Of a stretch of 11,078 nucleotides of DNA, positions 7,307 through 11,078 are shown piece after piece. The notes beneath the pieces are model-generated. The model saw only the letters and a list, made by a program, of their open reading frames with translations. It was not told where the DNA came from and did no database searches. The stretch's first letter is position 1. Every line of letters starts with the position of its first letter. Position numbers and translations under genes: made by a program. Origin of the DNA: Flavobacteriaceae bacterium UBA3159 (lineage in GTDB: Bacteria; Bacteroidota; Bacteroidia; Flavobacteriales; Flavobacteriaceae); assembly GCA_002364535.1 (NCBI GenBank), contig DEYL01000015.1, forward strand, positions 1 through 11,078, given 5' to 3'.

Positions 7307-7729
7307 TTAAAATGGAAGATCGCTTTCAGGAGGATTTTCTTCCACAGCAGGCGGGGCAGATGCCTCGGGATTTGATCTCGCCGCCTCAATCTTCTTAGTG
7401 GTCAAAAAGGTAAATTCATCAACATTGACTTCGGTTGTGTATCGATCCTTTTGATCCTGATCTTGCCACTTCCTGGTTTTAATTCGCCCTTCGATGTAGA
7501 TTTTATCTCCTTTACTCAGATACTTCTCACAAATCTCTGCAGCTTTGTTCCGAACAACCAAATTGTGCCAATCAGTGTTAGTTACTTTCTCTCCAGAGGT
7601 TTTGTTGGTATACACTTCGTTGGTTGCAAGTGGAAATCTTCCTATGGAACCCCCACCGTCGAAGTAATGCATTTTAACATCATCTCCGAGGTGGCCAATT
7701 AACATAACTTTGTTTAATGTACCATTCAT
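7307..7729 (-). CDS. ssb: Single-stranded DNA-binding protein
   Basis: The protein has 140 residues. The OB-fold covers about residues 1-112, with NKVMLIGHLGDD at the start, the aromatic DNA-stacking positions Trp54 (TDWHNLVV), Trp88 (TRKWQD) and Phe107, and the IYIEGRIKTRKW block. A short Pro/Ala/Glu-rich linker leads to the acidic tip ESDLPF, the site by which SSB recruits repair and replication partners. The linker is short (about 20 residues) compared with Escherichia coli SSB. It acts as a tetramer, coating ssDNA during replication, recombination and repair. It lies 45 bases after mutY and 16 bases before gldE, and has a possible promoter box of its own (7756-7763). Whether this is the only SSB in the genome cannot be judged here. 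Confidence 0.97.
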   Translation of the reverse strand: MNGTLNKVMLIGHLGDDVKMHYFDGGGSIGRFPLATNEVYTNKTSGEKVTNTDWHNLVVRNKAAEICEKYLSKGDKIYIEGRIKTRKWQDQDQKDRYTTEVNVDEFTFLTTKKIEAARSNPEASAPPAVEENPPESDLPF

Positions 7730-7755
7730 GATAAAAGATTTTCGGATTACACTAC

Positions 7756-7763
7756 CAAATGTA
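7756..7763 (-). promoter_or_regulatory. Possible internal promoter -7 box for ssb
   Basis: On the minus strand this reads TACATTTG, an exact fit to the Bacteroidota -7 consensus TAnnTTTG, 26 bases upstream of the ssb ATG in the mutY-ssb gap. No clear TTG element is seen at -33, which lowers confidence. It would let ssb-gldE-gldD be transcribed apart from mutY. Confidence 0.4.
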
Positions 7764-7774
7764 ATGAATCGCGA

Positions 7775-8821
7775 TCAGTTGATAAAAAATTTGTCTCTAA
7801 AATTTTGGAGTACCTTGGGCATTGGATAATCTTGAATATTACTGCTTTGGGTAACTAAATTACTACTGTCGCTGAGCTTGACAATCCAAAAGTTAATTTC
7901 TAAATGTTGGTGGGTAAGCTTGTGAAAAATCGGCTGATCATTCCATTTGTAAATCACAAAATAGGAACTGATCCGATGTTCGGCTAAAAGTGAATTGAGC
8001 TGATGTGTTTGAAAATGCTTTTGCTTCGCAAAAGTTTCAATCAGGGGAAATTGATACAGGTTTTGCCAAATTCCCTTTCCCTCTCTTTTCTGTAAAAGGG
8101 TGTTTTTGAATTCATCGATCAATACAAAAAAATGGAGATAACGGTTTTTTACATTTACTTTTTTGGCTTTGATGGGAAGTAAATCCACCTTAGCTTGTTG
8201 GAAAGCCACACATTCTTTAACAAAAATACAATCTTGACAATTGGGGTTTTTGGGAACGCACTGAAGTGCACCGAATTCCATCATGGCTTGATTAAAGTCC
8301 CCCGGAGGAGCCCCTTGCATCAAATGCTGGGCTTTTTCTTTGTAAATCCTGTGAGCTGCCGAGGCATCGATAGGTTGATCCATACCAAAAATCCTTGACA
8401 ACACCCTATACACATTTCCATCCACAACCGCTTGATCTTGGCCGAAACAGATAGACGCAATGGCACTAGCCGTATAATCTCCAATTCCCTTAAGGCTTTT
8501 GATTTGATCAAAATCACTGGGAAAGCGTCCTTGATATTGATCAGTGATTTTTTTGGCTGTAGCGTGAAGGTTTCTCGCCCGGGAATAGTAGCCGAGACCT
8601 TGCCAAAGCTTCATGACATAATCCTCCTTGGCTGCGGCCAGTTCCTCGACGTTAGGAAAATTTGAAATAAAAGATTTGTAATACGGCAAGCCTTGGGCGG
8701 CTCTTGTCTGTTGTAAAATGATTTCTGACAACCAAACCTTGTAGGGTTCAGCACTCTCCCGCCAGGGAAAGGGCCTGCGGTTTTCTCCAAACCAACCTAA
8801 TAATTTTTTATGGAAACTCAT
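7775..8821 (-). CDS. mutY: A/G-specific adenine DNA glycosylase MutY
   Basis: This 348-residue base-excision repair enzyme removes adenine mispaired with 8-oxoguanine. The catalytic Glu33 lies in SEIILQQTR, the helix-hairpin-helix is LKGIGDYTASAI (110-121), and Asp134 is in VVDGNVYRVLSR. The iron-sulfur cluster loop has Cys188, Cys195, Cys198 and Cys204 with the standard C-x6-C-x2-C-x5-C spacing. The C-terminal NUDIX-like domain (about 226-345) that checks for 8-oxoguanine includes GIWQNLYQFPLIE and KLTHQHLEINFW. Length and residues indicate a full functional enzyme. It is the first gene of the mutY-ssb-gldE-gldD operon, with a promoter-like box 39 bases upstream. The stop is TGA at 7775-7777, 45 bases before ssb. 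Confidence 0.97.
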   Translation of the reverse strand: MSFHKKLLGWFGENRRPFPWRESAEPYKVWLSEIILQQTRAAQGLPYYKSFISNFPNVEELAAAKEDYVMKLWQGLGYYSRARNLHATAKKITDQYQGRFPSDFDQIKSLKGIGDYTASAIASICFGQDQAVVDGNVYRVLSRIFGMDQPIDASAAHRIYKEKAQHLMQGAPPGDFNQAMMEFGALQCVPKNPNCQDCIFVKECVAFQQAKVDLLPIKAKKVNVKNRYLHFFVLIDEFKNTLLQKREGKGIWQNLYQFPLIETFAKQKHFQTHQLNSLLAEHRISSYFVIYKWNDQPIFHKLTHQHLEINFWIVKLSDSSNLVTQSSNIQDYPMPKVLQNFRDKFFIN

Positions 8822-8859
8822 TCTGGCATTAATAAACGAATTTTGGGAAAATGTACCTA

Positions 8860-8867
8860 CAAAGATA
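8860..8867 (-). promoter_or_regulatory. Promoter -7 box for the mutY-ssb-gldE-gldD operon
   Basis: The minus strand reads TATCTTTG, an exact match to TAnnTTTG, 38 bases upstream of the mutY ATG. A start of transcription just downstream would leave a leader of about 30 bases. No obvious -33 TTG is visible. Confidence 0.5.
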
Positions 8868-8903
8868 AAAAGGTAAGTCTGAATGAATTATCATTTTAAT
8901 TTT

Positions 8904-8911
8904 TATATTTG
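8904..8911 (+). promoter_or_regulatory. Promoter -7 box for the HU-family gene
   Basis: TATATTTG, an exact match to the Bacteroidota -7 consensus TAnnTTTG, lies 37 bases upstream of the HU ATG. It is back to back with the mutY promoter box, 36 bases apart, so the upstream elements of the two would overlap. A -33 TTG is not evident. Confidence 0.5.
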
Positions 8912-8948
8912 CAAGCCCTTAAATTATTAACAGTAATACCAATAAAAT

Positions 8949-9239
8949 ATGACAAAAGCTGATATTGTTAGCAATATATCCGATCAGCTAGGGATTGACA
9001 AAACTGATGTTCAGGTCACTGTTGAATGCTTTATGAAGGAGATCAAGACTTCATTAGAGAGTGGTGAAAATGTTTATTTGCGTGGTTTTGGAAGTTTTAT
9101 CATTAAAACCAGAGCTGAAAAAACAGGCAGGAATATATCTAAAAATGTAGCGGTAAAAATTCCAGCTCACAATATTCCAGCCTTCAAGCCTGCAAAAATT
9201 TTCACGAATGGCGTAAAATCTAAGGTAGAAGTTGCATAA
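8949..9239 (+). CDS. HU/IHF family DNA-binding protein
   Basis: A 96-residue nucleoid protein of the HU/IHF family, with all landmarks: MTKADIVSNIS helix 1, the dimer core with VYLRGFGSF (42-50), the arm start GRN at 60-62, KIPAHNIPAFKPAK (70-83), and a short C-terminal tail. It binds and bends DNA as a dimer. The residue after GRN is Ile63 where E. coli HU has the arm-tip Pro that intercalates into DNA, so its bending may differ; from memory this is common in flavobacterial copies. The family alone does not say whether it is HU or an IHF-like subunit. It is divergent from mutY and followed after 35 bases by a 29-codon basic protein gene, probably on the same transcript. Confidence 0.95.
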   Translation: MTKADIVSNISDQLGIDKTDVQVTVECFMKEIKTSLESGENVYLRGFGSFIIKTRAEKTGRNISKNVAVKIPAHNIPAFKPAKIFTNGVKSKVEVA

Positions 9240-9274
9240 AAAATCAATTATAAATTCAAAATTAAATTTGAACT

Positions 9275-9364
9275 ATGCCAAGTGGTAAAAAAAGAAAACG
9301 GCATAAGGTTGCCACGCATAAAAGAAAAAAGCGTAAAAGAGCCAACCGCCACAAGAAAAAATAG
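9275..9364 (+). CDS. Conserved 29-residue extremely basic protein
   Basis: An ATG-to-TAG frame of 29 codons (starting MPSGKKRKRHKVATHK). Seventeen residues are Lys or Arg, three more are His, and none is acidic. From memory, near-identical short basic proteins occur across Bacteroidota, often between an HU gene and the RNase G gene as here, usually as hypothetical proteins; I cannot check this. The composition suits a peptide that binds RNA or DNA, such as a small ribosomal protein buried in rRNA, but function is not shown by the sequence. The upstream A/T-rich gap has no Shine-Dalgarno sequence, as usual for this phylum. Position suggests co-transcription with the HU gene. It is too short for default gene callers and is easily missed. 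Confidence 0.83.
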   Translation: MPSGKKRKRHKVATHKRKKRKRANRHKKK

Positions 9365-9410
9365 TGTTTGGTAATACACTTTAAAACACATCCAAAGTTC
9401 ATTGATATTT

Positions 9411-9430
9411 GATACTACTCAGTCAGTATC
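9411..9430 (+). repeat. Hairpin 1 in the RNase G leader (GATACT / AGTATC)
   Basis: Six-base arms at 9411-9416 and 9425-9430 are exact reverse complements around an eight-base loop. It abuts the second hairpin with no spacer. It lies between the small basic gene and RNase G. Confidence 0.4.
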
Positions 9431-9447
9431 TTCAGGAAAATCCTGAA
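9431..9447 (+). terminator. Hairpin 2 in the RNase G leader (TTCAGGA-AAA-TCCTGAA), terminator or regulatory stem
   Basis: Seven-base arms are perfectly complementary around an AAA loop, followed by TATTTATTGTTTA, a loose T-rich stretch. It could be an intrinsic terminator of the HU/basic-protein transcript or a structured 5' leader of the RNase G mRNA. The interrupted T tract argues for modest termination only. Confidence 0.45.
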
Positions 9448-9502
9448 TATTTATTGTTTAACAACGACACGCTGTATGGTGTCGTATCTAAAATTCATCA
9501 GA

Positions 9503-11062
9503 GTGAATAAAGAACTGATAATACGATCGAATTCCTCTGCTGTTGATTTTGCACTGCTCAAGGATGGAAAGTTAATTGAGCTCAATAAAGAAGTAGATAA
9601 TAATAAGTTTTCTGTAGGTGACATTTATGCCGCCAAAATCAGAAAACCCGTTTCCGGTCTCAACGCTGCTTTTGTCGGCGTTGGTCATGAAAAAGATGGT
9701 TTTTTGCACTATCATGATTTAGGACCCAATCTCCCTACTTTATTAAAATATTTTAAACAGGTAAGCTCAGGTAAAATCAAAGATTATTCTTTAAAGAATT
9801 TTCGTTTTGAAAAAGAAATACCCAAGGATGGATCTATACAAGATTATTTGAAGACCCAACAACAAATTCTTGTTCAGATTGTCAAGGAACCCATCTCCAC
9901 CAAGGGACCAAGAGTAAGTTCAGAGTTGTCCCTCGCGGGGAGATTCATGGTACTCATTCCCTTTTCAGATCGCATTTCAATTTCACAAAAAATTGAAAGC
10001 AATGCCGAAAAAAATCGGTTAAAAAAACTGGTTAAAAGCATTCGACCCAAAGGCTTTGGTGTCATCATCAGAACTGTCGCCAAAGATCAAAAGGTAAAAG
10101 AACTGGATGCCGATTTGCAACAACTGCTAGGCAGATGGAAAAACTTGTGTGAGAAATTTATCAAAGTGGATCAATATCCCAGTAAAATTCTCAGCGAGAT
10201 CAATCGATCCTCATCTATTTTAAGAGATATTTTTGATAACGATTTTACGGGAATCCATGTGGACGATCCGGAGATGCTTATGGAAATCAAAGATTATTTG
10301 AAAACCATCGCACCAGACAAGGTATCCATTGTTAAGTATTTCAAAAATAAATCAACACCCATTTTCGACCATTTTGGAATCGAAAGACAAATCAAAACCG
10401 CGTTTGGTACAACAGTATCCATGCAAAAAGGTGCCTACTTGGTCATAGAACACACCGAGGCACTGCATGTAATAGATGTCAACAGTGGTAACAGATCCAA
10501 CAAGGCCAAGTCACAAGAACAAACAGCCTTGGAGGTCAATCTTATTGCCGCCAGTGAAATTGCCAGACAATTAAGGTTGAGAGATATGGGAGGAATTATT
10601 GTAGTCGATTTTATCGATCTCAATAGCAACGAAAATCGAAAAAAATTATTTGAACATCTTCGAAAGGAGATGGAAAGTGACAGAACCAAACATAAAATTC
10701 TGCCGCCTTCGCGATTTGGATTGATCCAGATCACACGTCAAAGGGTTCGCCCCGAGATGAGTATTAAAACACGAGAGCCCAATCCCAATAAAAATGGTGA
10801 GGTTGAAGCTCCCATTGTTTTAATAGACAAAATCAACGCAGAGCTTGACAAGATTGTCGAGCACAGGCACAACAAAAAGAAACAGTTGCATTTGCACCTT
10901 CACCCTTTTATCGCTGCCTATCTAACCAGTGGTTTCCCCTCCATCCGGGCCAGCTGGTATTTTAAACACAAAAAGTGGGTGCGCATTGTACCCCGTGATG
11001 CTTACCTTTATTTGGAGTTCCGTTTTTTGGATCAAAACAGAAGACTACTCCGAACCAAATAA
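9503..11062 (+). CDS. rng: Ribonuclease G (RNase E/G family)
   Basis: This endoribonuclease (519 residues from the GTG) acts in rRNA 5' maturation and mRNA decay. An S1 RNA-binding domain spans about 36-137 with an insertion after FLHYHDLGPN, followed by the 5'-sensor and RNase H-like regions. The catalytic DNase I-like part has the metal-binding aspartates Asp325 (HVIDVNSGN) and Asp369 (IIVVDFIDL), matching E. coli RNase E Asp303 and Asp346. The zinc-link motif CPxCxG expected near 418-437 is absent; the only Cys is Cys216. An in-frame ATG at 9476 would add nine residues (MVSYLKFIR), but the GTG at 9503 gives MNKELIIRS, the N-terminus I recall for flavobacterial relatives, so I prefer it. 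There is no long RNase E-type C-terminal tail. Two hairpins precede it. Confidence 0.94.
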   Translation: MNKELIIRSNSSAVDFALLKDGKLIELNKEVDNNKFSVGDIYAAKIRKPVSGLNAAFVGVGHEKDGFLHYHDLGPNLPTLLKYFKQVSSGKIKDYSLKNFRFEKEIPKDGSIQDYLKTQQQILVQIVKEPISTKGPRVSSELSLAGRFMVLIPFSDRISISQKIESNAEKNRLKKLVKSIRPKGFGVIIRTVAKDQKVKELDADLQQLLGRWKNLCEKFIKVDQYPSKILSEINRSSSILRDIFDNDFTGIHVDDPEMLMEIKDYLKTIAPDKVSIVKYFKNKSTPIFDHFGIERQIKTAFGTTVSMQKGAYLVIEHTEALHVIDVNSGNRSNKAKSQEQTALEVNLIAASEIARQLRLRDMGGIIVVDFIDLNSNENRKKLFEHLRKEMESDRTKHKILPPSRFGLIQITRQRVRPEMSIKTREPNPNKNGEVEAPIVLIDKINAELDKIVEHRHNKKKQLHLHLHPFIAAYLTSGFPSIRASWYFKHKKWVRIVPRDAYLYLEFRFLDQNRRLLRTK

Positions 11063-11078
11063 CCGAAAACCGCCTTGA

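Noticed and set aside
9263..9270. TAAATTTG, a perfect -7 box just before the 29-codon basic gene
   Set aside because: It lies only four bases before the ATG, has no -33 TTG at a usable distance, and the gap is so A/T-rich that chance matches are expected; a leaderless transcript is possible but unsupported.
9404..9411. GATATTTG as a promoter -7 box for RNase G, with TTTG at 9367 as -33
   Set aside because: The essential TA is GA here and the spacing to the upstream TTTG is too long (33 bases), so no promoter is called.
10435..10734. Minus-strand frame of 99 codons opposite RNase G
   Set aside because: Antisense to the most conserved catalytic region of RNase G; low-complexity Ser/Leu translation typical of a shadow frame.
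1..11078. Mobile element, CRISPR array, phage or defence system
   Set aside because: No transposase, integrase, direct-repeat array or typical defence domain was seen; composition is even and the right half follows a conserved chromosomal order.

Overview
The window looks like chromosome from a member of the Flavobacteriia (Bacteroidota). The gliding genes gldD and gldE sit next to ssb and mutY, an arrangement known from gliding flavobacteria. Gene starts lack Shine-Dalgarno sequences and have A/T-rich upstream regions. Several intergenic boxes match the Bacteroidota -7 promoter consensus TAnnTTTG. Lipoprotein signals are frequent, and the DNA is A/T-rich with A-rich coding strands.

Layout. 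(1) 26-1258 (-) is a lipoprotein serine hydrolase with a class A beta-lactamase-like fold. (2) A two-gene operon at 1359-4756 (+) encodes an M16 zinc-protease pair. The first subunit has the HxxEH zinc site. The second lacks it but has the Arg/Tyr substrate-binding motif and an extra C-terminal domain. Their genes overlap by four bases. (3) 4757-5048 is a 292-base gap with palindromes and a possible 25-residue membrane peptide on the minus strand. (4) 5049-5414 (+) is a small lipoprotein with a heavy-metal-associated domain. (5) 5411-8821 (-) is the operon mutY-ssb-gldE-gldD (read right to left): adenine glycosylase, single-strand binding protein, a CBS/DUF21 membrane protein and the gliding lipoprotein GldD. 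(6) A divergent promoter region at 8822-8948 separates this operon from an HU/IHF-family protein (8949-9239), a 29-residue extremely basic protein (9275-9364), a leader with two adjacent hairpins, and RNase G (about 9503-11062), all on +.

The right half is a housekeeping and gliding neighbourhood: DNA repair, ssDNA binding, nucleoid protein and RNA turnover sit beside envelope and gliding proteins. The left half is envelope or periplasmic hydrolases: a peptidoglycan- or beta-lactam-type serine hydrolase and a split M16 protease.

I see no phage, insertion sequence, CRISPR array, tRNA or rRNA, and no clear new multi-gene defence or biosynthetic system. The most interesting points are small: the 29-residue basic protein, the paired hairpins before RNase G, loss of the RNase G zinc-link cysteines, a CxxxC variant metal site, the complementary split of the M16 active site, and non-ATG starts for gldE (TTG) and RNase G (probable GTG).
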